From contig DAOVKY010000073.1 in NCBI GenBank assembly GCA_030631525.1, positions 1 to 5,320 on the forward strand: a stretch of 5,320 nt of DNA. Direction: 5' to 3'. A program made the position numbers and the translations under genes. The first letter of the stretch is position 1. Every line of letters starts with the position of its first letter. Shown piece after piece: positions 1-5,008 of the stretch. The stretch comes from a bacterium (GTDB taxonomy: Bacteria > JAHJDO01). A model generated the notes under the pieces. That model did not search any database. It saw only the letters and a program-made list of their open reading frames with translations, and was not told where the DNA came from.

Positions 1-2
1 AA

Positions 3-10
3 CTCCTCTC
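3..10 (-). promoter_or_regulatory. Possible ribosome binding site of a gene starting outside the window
   Basis: Read on the minus strand the bases are GAGAGGAG, a good Shine-Dalgarno-like purine run ending three bases before the window edge. Every gene in the window is on this strand, so another minus-strand gene could start a few bases beyond position 1. This is inference only, because the start codon is not in the window. Confidence 0.35.
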
Positions 11-40
11 TTAACTTTTTGATACGCCTCTTATACATAC

Positions 41-117
41 TAGACCATGGTCCACAGTCCATAGACCACGGTAAAAAAACTTTTTTCTGTCGTCTGTGGT
101 CTATTGTCTATGGTCAT
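41..117. repeat. Inverted pair of heptamer (TAGACCA) repeat arrays
   Basis: The left arm (41-68) is four consecutive 7-mers in perfect register: TAGACCA, TGGTCCA, CAGTCCA, TAGACCA. The right arm (90-117) carries the same unit inverted: TCGTCTG, TGGTCTA, TTGTCTA, TGGTCAT. The arms pair perfectly over 9 bp (61-69 with 96-104), with partial pairing further out. The loop contains A7-C-T6 (73-86). Positions 43-52 are a separate perfect palindrome, GACCATGGTC. The structure begins five bases past the stop codon of the ligase gene. On the plus strand a T7 run (117-123) follows, so it could terminate plus-strand transcription. On the minus strand no T run follows the stem. Confidence 0.75.
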
Positions 118-121
118 TTTT

Positions 122-1900
122 TTACTCACTCTTTTTTCCCATCTGCTCTGCCTTTAACAGCAGATTACCCGCTTCCTCATTCCTGCCCATAAGTCTATAT
201 ACGTATGCAAGATTTTTTAGATAGAAAGGCTTTGTAGGATACAATTTTACGGTTTTCTCAAATTCTTTAATGCCTTCTTCTATCATTACACTGTTTCCTT
301 TGCCTCTCATAAGAAGAAGTTTTCCCAAAGCAAAGTGATAATGCGGCATATATTTATTACGTTCTATTGCTTTTCTATAGTTGGCTATTGCTTTCTCAAA
401 CCTGCCTTCTCGTCTTAATATATCTCCACGCAGGTAGTAGTATTGACCATTGGTCTTATCAAACCTGATTGCCGTCTCAAGTTCTTCTTCAGCAAGCCTA
501 ATGTTATCACCGCACAAACAACCAATTGCTCTGTCCTTATGTATCTCTGCAATTGATGGTCTGACTAAAATAATGGACACTATACATACAGCTAAAACAA
601 GAAATATGGAAATTATCGTCTTAGCAAATAGAGAACTAATTTTTATTATCTTTGTGCCTTTGTGCCTTTGTGCCTCTATTATCCCTATAAACAGCCATAC
701 ATTCATTGATATTCCAGGCACATAGAAATCAAAATCAACCAGACTATGGATCAAGAAAGCGCCACATCCCATATACATGCCTATGCTTACATACGCGACA
801 CGAAATGTCTTTCGCCAATCTCTAAAAAACATAATCCATACCAATAAAAAACTTAATATTCCAAGTGTTCCTGTTTCAGTCCAGAGCTGCAGGAAACTAT
901 TGTGTGCAAGCTGCACTTCTCTTGCCTGTGGGACCTTGTACTTCGGATAAATACTTCCAAATGTACCTATACCGCTGCCAAATGGAAAATCTTTAACCAT
1001 GCCCGGACATGCCTTCCAGTAATTTAACCTTACTTTAAAAGAGCCTGAAGTGTCACGGATCATATTGGTTCTATCAACAATTTTCAGGAACATCGCAGAG
1101 AATATAACCAGACAAACTATTGCTGCTATTGAAACTATGTAAAACCTCTTCTTATGCCTGAATTTCTTGTACATCAAAATCAGAATTGATACTAAGCCCA
1201 ATATTAAAAAAATCCCCCATCCTCCTTTGGAGTATGTAAGATAAAGACATAAAATAATACTCGCTGCTGCAATACTAAGCAGCAGCCTATAAAAAGATTT
1301 GGAAACAAGAAATAAGGAAATACAAAGAGGAAGTATCAATAAAAGATATCCTGCTAGCGCATTACGAATAACAAATGTTGAAAAAGCTTGATTAATGCCC
1401 AGTCTTGAAAGAACTCCTGGATGGAATTGTATGTTTTGCTGAAGAACCCAGTTTCTTGTCTCATCTAACCCCCAGAAATACTGATAAATACCATAGAAAG
1501 AAACAATGGTTGCTGCTAGTACCAAACATGCTGTGATTATAAAAACCTGCTTCCTTTTCTTAACAATATTTATAACTAAAAAACACAGTAAGATATTTGG
1601 GATAATAATATAGGTTTGCTTTAAGCTGGCATTAAGATTAACTGAGTATATACATGATAGAATAACGAAAAATGTAAAACTTAATATTGGAATATATAAT
1701 GAAGTTCCAGCCAGTTTGAATTCGCCAAGCCAAATGCACTTAATGAGCCAGATTGCAAGTATCAGTAAAATAATAAGCTGACATATAGTGTTTGACCAAG
1801 GATAGCTCATTCCTGAAACTAACGGTCTAAATAGAACGAGAAATGCCAGAAATCCTGTGCTGAGCCAAAGAGCTATTTCCTCAATTTTGTTTCTATTCAT
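122..1900 (-). CDS. O-antigen ligase / polymerase family membrane protein (Wzy_C) with C-terminal TPR repeats
   Basis: This 592-residue protein is a polytopic membrane protein with about 12-13 hydrophobic segments (residues ~13-31, 36-57, 66-84, 96-111, 117-140, 177-199, 204-273, 345-410, 424-446). Wzy_C-type signatures are RxGxxxAFSTFVIRNALAG (~166-184), YSKGG (223-227), GSGIGTF (308-314), AHNSFLQLWTETGTLG (332-347) with the histidine typical of WaaL-like enzymes, and HSLVDFDFYVPG (385-396). After the last transmembrane helix, residues ~465-590 form about three TPR motifs (YYYLRGDILRREGRFEKAI; YHFALGKLLL; YLKNLAYVYRLMGRNEEA), probably periplasmic. Family members transfer or polymerise undecaprenyl-linked glycans on the periplasmic side. 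The substrate cannot be read from sequence, and a protein O-glycosyltransferase role is possible. The start ATG overlaps the nusB stop (ATGAATAG) and has no clear Shine-Dalgarno, which suggests translational coupling. An 8-bp triplicate lies inside the gene at 651-674. Confidence 0.9.
   Translation of the reverse strand: MNRNKIEEIALWLSTGFLAFLVLFRPLVSGMSYPWSNTICQLIILLILAIWLIKCIWLGEFKLAGTSLYIPILSFTFFVILSCIYSVNLNASLKQTYIIIPNILLCFLVINIVKKRKQVFIITACLVLAATIVSFYGIYQYFWGLDETRNWVLQQNIQFHPGVLSRLGINQAFSTFVIRNALAGYLLLILPLCISLFLVSKSFYRLLLSIAAASIILCLYLTYSKGGWGIFLILGLVSILILMYKKFRHKKRFYIVSIAAIVCLVIFSAMFLKIVDRTNMIRDTSGSFKVRLNYWKACPGMVKDFPFGSGIGTFGSIYPKYKVPQAREVQLAHNSFLQLWTETGTLGILSFLLVWIMFFRDWRKTFRVAYVSIGMYMGCGAFLIHSLVDFDFYVPGISMNVWLFIGIIEAQRHKGTKIIKISSLFAKTIISIFLVLAVCIVSIILVRPSIAEIHKDRAIGCLCGDNIRLAEEELETAIRFDKTNGQYYYLRGDILRREGRFEKAIANYRKAIERNKYMPHYHFALGKLLLMRGKGNSVMIEEGIKEFEKTVKLYPTKPFYLKNLAYVYRLMGRNEEAGNLLLKAEQMGKKSE
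651..674. repeat. Three tandem copies of an 8-bp unit inside the ligase gene
   Basis: TTTGTGCC is repeated three times without interruption. On the coding strand it is read as GGCACAAA copies encoding AQRHKGTK (residues ~410-417), a short basic loop between the Wzy_C core and the last transmembrane helix. Because 8 is not a multiple of 3, gain or loss of one unit would shift the frame and remove the last helix and the TPR domain. Confidence 0.85.
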
Positions 1901-2330
1901 TTATAGATTTCAATATTTTCCTTTTATCTTTTCTTATCCTGTCAAGAATTCCGTTAACAAATCCTCCGCTATTCTCTGTGCTGTATTTCTTGGCCAACTC
2001 CACTGCTTCATCAATGGATACGATATCAGGAATATCGTCTCTGAAGAGTATCTCATATATAGCTAGTTTCATTACGCTTTTATCTATAACTGCTACTCTG
2101 TTTATCTCCCAGTGCTCCAGATACTTCTCAAGAAATTTATCGATTATCTCTCTATTTGCAAGTACTCCTCTAAATAAATCCTCTGCAAAATCTGCTATAT
2201 CTGATCCGTATCGTTCAGTATCAGACTTGACTATATTTTCCATAGCCCGCTTTATATTTTTATCATCAGAAAACTCTGTTCTATACAGCAGTGTCAGAAC
2301 AAGTTCTCTTCCTTTTCTCCGACTTCCCAT
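1893..2330 (-). CDS. nusB: Transcription antitermination factor NusB
   Basis: This 145-residue, all-helical RNA-binding protein matches NusB along its full length. NusB binds boxA RNA with NusE (ribosomal protein S10) and supports processive rRNA transcription. Landmarks are the N-terminal RRKGRELVLTLLYRTEF (residues 4-20), FAEDLFRGVLANREIIDKFL, the core WEINRVAVIDKSVMKLAIYE (~73-92), DIPDIVSIDEAVELAKKYS and the C-terminal FVNGILDRI. The length is normal for the family. The ATG at 2330 has a usable Shine-Dalgarno (AGAGGG) about 8 bases upstream. The gene begins 19 bp after the stop of a RelE/ParE-like toxin, and its stop overlaps the start of the ligase gene by 8 nt. No separate promoter is evident in the 19-bp gap, so transcription probably comes from the toxin-antitoxin promoter or from a promoter within or further upstream of the cassette. 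Confidence 0.96.
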   Translation of the reverse strand: MGSRRKGRELVLTLLYRTEFSDDKNIKRAMENIVKSDTERYGSDIADFAEDLFRGVLANREIIDKFLEKYLEHWEINRVAVIDKSVMKLAIYEILFRDDIPDIVSIDEAVELAKKYSTENSGGFVNGILDRIRKDKRKILKSINE

Positions 2331-2349
2331 AGTGAATCCCTCTTCTCAA

Positions 2350-2658
2350 TTATTTGTAGGCGTTTTTTCTGTCATTGACAGCAAGGATGAATACAATCCT
2401 TTTCTTTCTATCAACGATGTAGAAAAGTCTAAACCTTCCGATTCTGTAACGCCAAGTGTCAGGGGAACACCCCCGAAGCTTCTTGATGTTGTTACCCCAG
2501 AAAGGCTCTGTTCTTATATGGGGATAGACATAAGAATCAAGTTTCTTTCGCAAGAAAGCAGCGTCGTGTGACGACAACTTCTTAAGTTTCTTGGCAAACT
2601 CGTCGGTCTCAAAGATACGGAAATCAGACAAAGCAGCCTCGTCCTGCTTTTGCGTCAC
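2350..2658 (-). CDS. Type II toxin of the RelE/ParE superfamily
   Basis: This small basic protein (102 residues from GTG 2658) has the RelE/ParE fold pattern. An N-terminal strand and helix (FRIFETDEFAKKLKKL, 13-28) lead to a second helix (33-45). The beta-sheet follows: IKKLRG (58-63), WRYRIGRFRLFYIVD (69-83), IVFILAV (88-94), then a conserved-looking DRKNAYK tail (96-102). RelE-type members cleave mRNA on the ribosome; ParE-type members poison gyrase. K59, K60, R62, R72, R97 and Y101 lie where basic and tyrosine residues of mRNA interferases cluster, so RelE-like activity is favoured but unproven. A TTG at 2631-2629, preceded by GGACGAGG, is an alternative start giving 93 residues and a TTGTCTGA overlap of 8 nt with the antitoxin stop. 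That would suit the family length better than the 35-nt overlap from GTG. Confidence 0.88.
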   Translation of the reverse strand: MTQKQDEAALSDFRIFETDEFAKKLKKLSSHDAAFLRKKLDSYVYPHIRTEPFWGNNIKKLRGCSPDTWRYRIGRFRLFYIVDRKKRIVFILAVNDRKNAYK

Positions 2659-2866
2659 GAATACCGCTCTTGATACTGCGTTTTAAGCTTGCGTTATCGT
2701 TAATCTCCTCCATCTCAAATTCATCCACATACTCATATTCCTCCACGAAGCGTAGAGCAGCAGTCTCAATGAAATTAGAGAGAGGACGATTGTCACTGGT
2801 TGCCATTCCTCTAAACCGTTGATAAATATTATCATCCAGTCTCAATGTCACAGTTTTAGACATCAT
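2624..2866 (-). CDS. Ribbon-helix-helix (CopG/RelB-like) antitoxin
   Basis: This 80-residue protein has the ribbon-helix-helix layout. A short DNA-contacting strand (KTVTLRLD, residues 4-11) is followed by helix 1 (~12-24), a loop with DNRP (25-28) and helix 2 (LSNFIETAALRFVEEYE, 29-45). The acidic C-terminal half (VDEFEMEEINDNASLKRSIKSG) is the usual toxin-wrapping, protease-sensitive part. It should neutralise the overlapping downstream toxin and repress its own promoter. Two ATG codons are adjacent at 2866 and 2863. AGGAGGT ends only two bases before the first, so the second (MSKTVTL) is better spaced and is the likelier start. Four GAAT boxes with 10-bp period lie just upstream (2897-2930) as candidate operators. 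Base composition of this pair looks richer in G+C than the genes to its right, consistent with acquisition. Confidence 0.87.
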   Translation of the reverse strand: MMSKTVTLRLDDNIYQRFRGMATSDNRPLSNFIETAALRFVEEYEYVDEFEMEEINDNASLKRSIKSGIRDAKAGRGCFV

Positions 2867-2894
2867 GTACCTCCTGAACAGTTATATCTACTTG

Positions 2895-2932
2895 TAGAAT
2901 ACAATAGAATACGTACGAATGCAAATGAATTA
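2895..2932. promoter_or_regulatory. Candidate operator: four GAAT boxes at 10-bp period
   Basis: On the plus strand GAAT starts at 2897, 2907, 2917 and 2927, exactly one helical turn apart. The first two boxes are identical over 8 bases (TAGAATAC), and the third and fourth are degenerate (ACGAATGC, ATGAATTA). Ribbon-helix-helix antitoxins bind short, regularly phased sub-sites on one face of the DNA, so this is a natural operator for the antitoxin that starts 29 bp downstream. The assignment is inference from position and phasing. Confidence 0.6.
2896..2924 (-). promoter_or_regulatory. Candidate sigma-70-type promoter of the toxin-antitoxin(-nusB) operon
   Basis: On the minus strand TTGCAT (2924-2919), a 17-bp spacer and TATTCT (2901-2896) give a moderate -35/-10 pair. 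Initiation would fall near 2889, leaving a leader of about 23 nt containing the AGGAGGT ribosome binding site. The -10 and spacer overlap the GAAT boxes, as expected for autorepression. An alternative TTGACA at 2976-2971 has no good -10 at the right distance. Confidence 0.4.
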
Positions 2933-2952
2933 TTTGATTTTTAAGACAGTGT

Positions 2953-2993
2953 TACCATGTAATTTTAAAATGTCAATTTAAAATTACATGGTA
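2953..2993. repeat. Perfect 17-bp inverted repeat with 7-nt loop
   Basis: TACCATGTAATTTTAAA (2953-2969) is the exact reverse complement of 2977-2993, separated by ATGTCAA. The stem is AT-rich and no T run follows on either strand, so it is not a standard intrinsic terminator. It lies between the PilZ block and the toxin-antitoxin pair and abuts the REP-like element. It may be a small mobile-repeat fragment, a protein-binding dyad or an RNA hairpin. Confidence 0.85.
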
Positions 2994-2995
2994 CT

Positions 2996-3060
2996 CCGTC
3001 ATTGCGAACGAAGTGAAGCCTCGAACGCTTTCGGGGTCATTCTGCGACTTGACCGCAGGA
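2996..3060. repeat. REP-like palindromic repeat element
   Basis: The segment opens with CCGTCATTGCGAACGAAG and contains a second GTCATT 38 bp later (2998 and 3036). It has two hairpins. One pairs 3019-3025 with 3030-3036 around a CGCT loop (7 bp, one G-T wobble); the other pairs CTGCG (3042-3046) with CGCAG (3054-3058). From memory it resembles the widespread GTCATTGCGAGCGAAG dispersed palindromic repeats found intergenically in many bacteria. It is more G+C-rich than the flanking genes. No coding potential is apparent. Confidence 0.6.
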
Positions 3061-3075
3061 CGATAATATAAAAAG

Positions 3076-3573
3076 CTATACCGTCTTTACTCTCTCAAGT
3101 AAAGATAAAAATGTGTCGATATCTTCTTTCTTGTTAAAACTCAATCTCAACTTTTTCCCATTTTTCCTGACAAAAAACCGAGATCTCACCAATGCATTTC
3201 CTCTCTTTACTTCAATATTTTTCAACTCCTCTTTTGTTAGCTTAAAATTATCTTTATCATCTGTAAGCATTTGTGAAATACTCATATCTTTCATTTTCGC
3301 TCGCTTCTTTTTAGCAACTTTGAGCCCCATCGATGCTACTACAGAAGGTAAAATACCTAAAGCGATGAGCATGAAAAATAGAAACTTAGGGCCTATTAAT
3401 ACTCCAATAAGTAGCACTAAAGGAGCGAATATAATTATCCCGTTCTTCTTAACCATCTTTGTAAAAATGAGTCCTTTATTAGTGAAAATAATATCCCAGT
3501 GCAAAATAGATAATTTCCCGGCAAAAATTACATTCTCTACTCGTCCTATGATTGATTCGTCTTTAAATCTCAT
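3076..3573 (-). CDS. Small membrane protein, possibly PH-like; function unknown
   Basis: This 165-residue protein belongs to no family I can name with certainty. The N-terminal ~40 residues (ENVIFAGKLSILHWDIIFTN then KGLIFTK) have the strand-rich look of bacterial PH-like/YcxB-type proteins, in which a membrane hairpin interrupts a small beta domain. Two hydrophobic segments follow (~46-61 and 63-81), then a basic linker (KVAKKKRAKMK, 85-95). A soluble C-terminal part contains LTKEELKNIEVKRGN, FFVRKNGKKLRLSF and a final helix (DIDTFLSLLERVKTV). The ATG at 3573 has an excellent Shine-Dalgarno (AAAGGAGG, ~6-base spacing). It lies 58 nt after the LURP-one-like gene on the same strand and is probably the last gene of that operon. 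The membrane topology is the only firm statement. Confidence 0.75.
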   Translation of the reverse strand: MRFKDESIIGRVENVIFAGKLSILHWDIIFTNKGLIFTKMVKKNGIIIFAPLVLLIGVLIGPKFLFFMLIALGILPSVVASMGLKVAKKKRAKMKDMSISQMLTDDKDNFKLTKEELKNIEVKRGNALVRSRFFVRKNGKKLRLSFNKKEDIDTFLSLLERVKTV

Positions 3574-3631
3574 ATTTATCCTCCTTTCGCCTTTAATGGT
3601 ATTGTCAAAATATTATTAAAAATTTTTAAGA

Positions 3632-4162
3632 CTATATTATACCCCAAAGTCCCATCAAACATATTATTGGTCGACGATCCAATGTTTTATCTGTTAAAGT
3701 TAAGGTTGCTTGGAACACGTGGGCTCCTTCAACTTTTTGACTCTTTGGTTCCTCCCAAATAAACTCTCCTACTTTGTTTTCATTAACAAATATTCCATAA
3801 TCCACTAACATAGACCTGTACCCTTTCCTTCCCATTTCTCTCGCTTCTGCCATTTTTATTACTCCCTGAGAATCAAAAATCTCCCAATATACCTTAACCG
3901 CTCCTTTCTTCTTTATTCTTCCCACGGTTAATCTTTGTTTGTCTTGAATCTCATATTTACGAGAGAAAAAGCCATTCTTTATACTTAAAATTCTTGCTTT
4001 ACCATTTTTATCCTCATTGATAAAAATGCTGTTTCTGAAAGGGAGACGAGTAATAGAAAATAAAAATTCTCCTTTTTCATCCAATATTTGATATTTGAAT
4101 CCCAATTTCATAATTCTCTGAAATTGGTATGTATCTAAACCAAACTTATCCAGATTTTTCAC
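3632..4162 (-). CDS. LURP-one-related / scramblase-like (tubby C-terminal-like fold) protein
   Basis: The 176 residues show the repeated strand pattern of the LOR/phospholipid scramblase-like beta-barrel. YQILDEKGEFLFSI (24-37) is followed by RILSIKNGFFSRKYEIQDKQ (57-76), LTVGRIKKK (78-86), YWEIFDSQG (92-100), and YGIFVNENKVGEFIWE (122-137). The end is LDRR and a short hydrophobic tail (PIICLMGLWGII, 165-176), where related proteins have a C-terminal helix. Such proteins are thought to be membrane-associated, and bacterial functions are largely unknown. The start is GTG at 4162, overlapping the upstream stop as GTGA, with AAAGGG seven bases before it, so translation is probably coupled. ATG at residue 18 would also keep the domain intact. 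The fold call is pattern recognition and would need a profile search. The hydrophobic tail looks short and might be truncated. Confidence 0.8.
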   Translation of the reverse strand: MKNLDKFGLDTYQFQRIMKLGFKYQILDEKGEFLFSITRLPFRNSIFINEDKNGKARILSIKNGFFSRKYEIQDKQRLTVGRIKKKGAVKVYWEIFDSQGVIKMAEAREMGRKGYRSMLVDYGIFVNENKVGEFIWEEPKSQKVEGAHVFQATLTLTDKTLDRRPIICLMGLWGII

Positions 4163-4368
4163 AATTTCCCTTTCAAGACACCAATTGCAATGACTATAGC
4201 GGAAACACAGGCTCCTCCGGCAATACCTGCTCGTATGTAGGTGTAAGGTATTTCAAAACCAGAAAGAACAAGCATGGCTATGGCTAAATATCCTTTTAAA
4301 TGTCCCTTTATTGAATCATTCATTTTTTCTTCATCTGAGGCAATCCTTTGCAAAATATTCTTTGTCAA
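4159..4368 (-). CDS. Small membrane protein of the PilZ operon, function unknown
   Basis: The protein has at most 69 residues, with a charged N-terminus and two hydrophobic stretches (~27-44 YLAIAMLVLSGFEIPYTY, ~48-65 AGIAGGACVSAIVIAIGV). It is probably a two-helix inner-membrane hairpin. The longest reading starts at TTG 4368, only 3 nt after the PilZ stop, with a cramped AGG nearby. The alternative is ATG at 4323 (54 residues, MNDSIKGHLKG), preceded by the weak GAAGAA. Both retain the membrane part. Its stop overlaps the GTG start of the next gene by 4 nt. The tight packing between PilZ and LOR-like genes supports it being real and part of the same unit, but no homologue is recognised. Confidence 0.65.
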   Translation of the reverse strand: MTKNILQRIASDEEKMNDSIKGHLKGYLAIAMLVLSGFEIPYTYIRAGIAGGACVSAIVIAIGVLKGKL

Positions 4369-4371
4369 TAC

Positions 4372-4791
4372 CTATGATATTTCCAGTTTTTTTCGTTCAT
4401 ATCCATTGCACATCAACGATACTTTATATTCTTTACTAAATAGTTCTTTTTTTTCTTCAAGGGTCTTGATAAATTTTACAAATACAGGTTTGTCTTGTTT
4501 AGTAATTTTAATGAATTTTAAATGCAGTTTGTGTTTAGATTGGTCTGGTTTCACTATCTCCGTTACAATTTTGACCTGTCTTCCGGAGTTTGGAAGATTC
4601 ATTGTCAATCTTATCTGCTGAAACTGGGTAAAAGCAAAGATATCATCTCTTGTTAATAAAGACGCACCTCCAATACTGACATTTTCAACCGTGCCCTTTC
4701 CTTTTTTAGACAAGAAAAAGTATTCTCTCTTTTTATACATGGCAGGAATATCAACTCTAAATCTTTCATATTTTCTTCTATCCATTATCAT
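4372..4791 (-). CDS. PilZ-domain protein (predicted c-di-GMP receptor)
   Basis: This 139-residue protein carries both halves of the PilZ ligand signature. RxxxR occurs at R6-R10 (in RRKYERFRVDIPA) and (D/N)xSxxG as N37-V38-S39-I40-G41-G42, followed by the usual hydrophobic strand ASLLT. Strand-rich sequence runs through LTMNLPN, VKIVTEIV and HKLHLKFIKI. A helical C-terminus (VFVKFIKTLEEKKELF) and a basic tail extend slightly beyond a minimal PilZ domain. PilZ proteins bind cyclic di-GMP and relay it to motility, exopolysaccharide or envelope partners. There is no other output domain, so it would act through a partner, plausibly the membrane proteins encoded just downstream. The ATG at 4791 has GGAGAG at good spacing. 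A sigma-54-type promoter lies 47-63 bp upstream of the start, and it heads a four-gene unit. Confidence 0.92.
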   Translation of the reverse strand: MIMDRRKYERFRVDIPAMYKKREYFFLSKKGKGTVENVSIGGASLLTRDDIFAFTQFQQIRLTMNLPNSGRQVKIVTEIVKPDQSKHKLHLKFIKITKQDKPVFVKFIKTLEEKKELFSKEYKVSLMCNGYERKKLEIS

Positions 4792-4837
4792 CTTTATCTC
4801 TCCAATTTTTTCACAACTACAGTGATAATGATTTTAA

Positions 4838-4854
4838 AGCAATATTTGTGCCAA
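4838..4854 (-). promoter_or_regulatory. Sigma-54 (RpoN) -24/-12 promoter of the PilZ operon
   Basis: On the minus strand the sequence is TTGGCAC-AAAT-ATTGCT. The invariant GG (4852-4851) and GC (4840-4839) are separated by exactly 10 bases, and the flanking bases match the TGGCAC-N5-TTGC consensus fully. Transcription would start near 4827, giving a leader of about 36 nt containing the GGAGAG ribosome binding site of the PilZ gene. Orientation and distance are both correct. RpoN promoters require an ATP-dependent enhancer-binding protein, which is not encoded in this window. Confidence 0.75.
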
Positions 4855-4949
4855 GTTATAATATATCACATACTATAAGCTGTTCAGCGTGCTTTTTTTA
4901 CTATAGCCCCTAATTTATCCTTTGCGGTTAGTGTGTTTTTTGTCTCTCG

Positions 4950-4967
4950 TGTGAAATTTTTCTCACA
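4950..4967. promoter_or_regulatory. Dyad TGTGA-N8-TCACA, candidate upstream activator site
   Basis: The 18-bp imperfect palindrome has 5-bp arms TGTGA (4950-4954) and TCACA (4963-4967). It sits about 123-140 bp upstream of the predicted sigma-54 start, where enhancer-binding proteins of the NtrC class usually bind. No T run follows it on the minus strand, so it is a poor ribH terminator. The activator is unknown and the assignment is positional inference. Confidence 0.4.
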
Positions 4968-5008
4968 GAAGAATAAGAAAGGTTTCTGAAATGTTATACT
5001 TAGGTGGA

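Noticed and set aside
450..725. A plus-strand frame of about 91 codons opposite the ligase gene, and smaller plus-strand frames elsewhere.
   Set aside because: They overlap well-supported minus-strand genes and match no family; treated as shadows.
1978..2571. A 197-codon plus-strand open frame.
   Set aside because: It lies antisense to nusB and the toxin, both clear genes; its serine-rich translation is typical of a shadow frame.
3113..3619. A 168-codon plus-strand open frame.
   Set aside because: It mirrors the PH-like membrane gene, which has a strong ribosome binding site and sensible composition.
3636..3664. TATAAT on the minus strand as a promoter for the PH-like gene.
   Set aside because: It lies in the end of the upstream coding sequence and has no acceptable -35 at 16-18 bp.
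4879..4899. Hairpin plus T7 run as a plus-strand intrinsic terminator.
   Set aside because: The stem is only 3 bp with a realistic loop, and no plus-strand gene precedes it.
4880..4945. Fragments such as CCGCAAAGG and GGGGCTATAG upstream of the PilZ gene suggested a c-di-GMP (GEMM-I) riboswitch.
   Set aside because: The GCACAGGGCAAACC-type half and the two paired helices are missing, and the region lies upstream of the predicted sigma-54 start, so it would not be in that transcript.
4950..4967. CRP/FNR-type binding site (TGTGA...TCACA).
   Set aside because: The spacer is 8 bases, not the 6 of CRP sites; kept only as a generic dyad.
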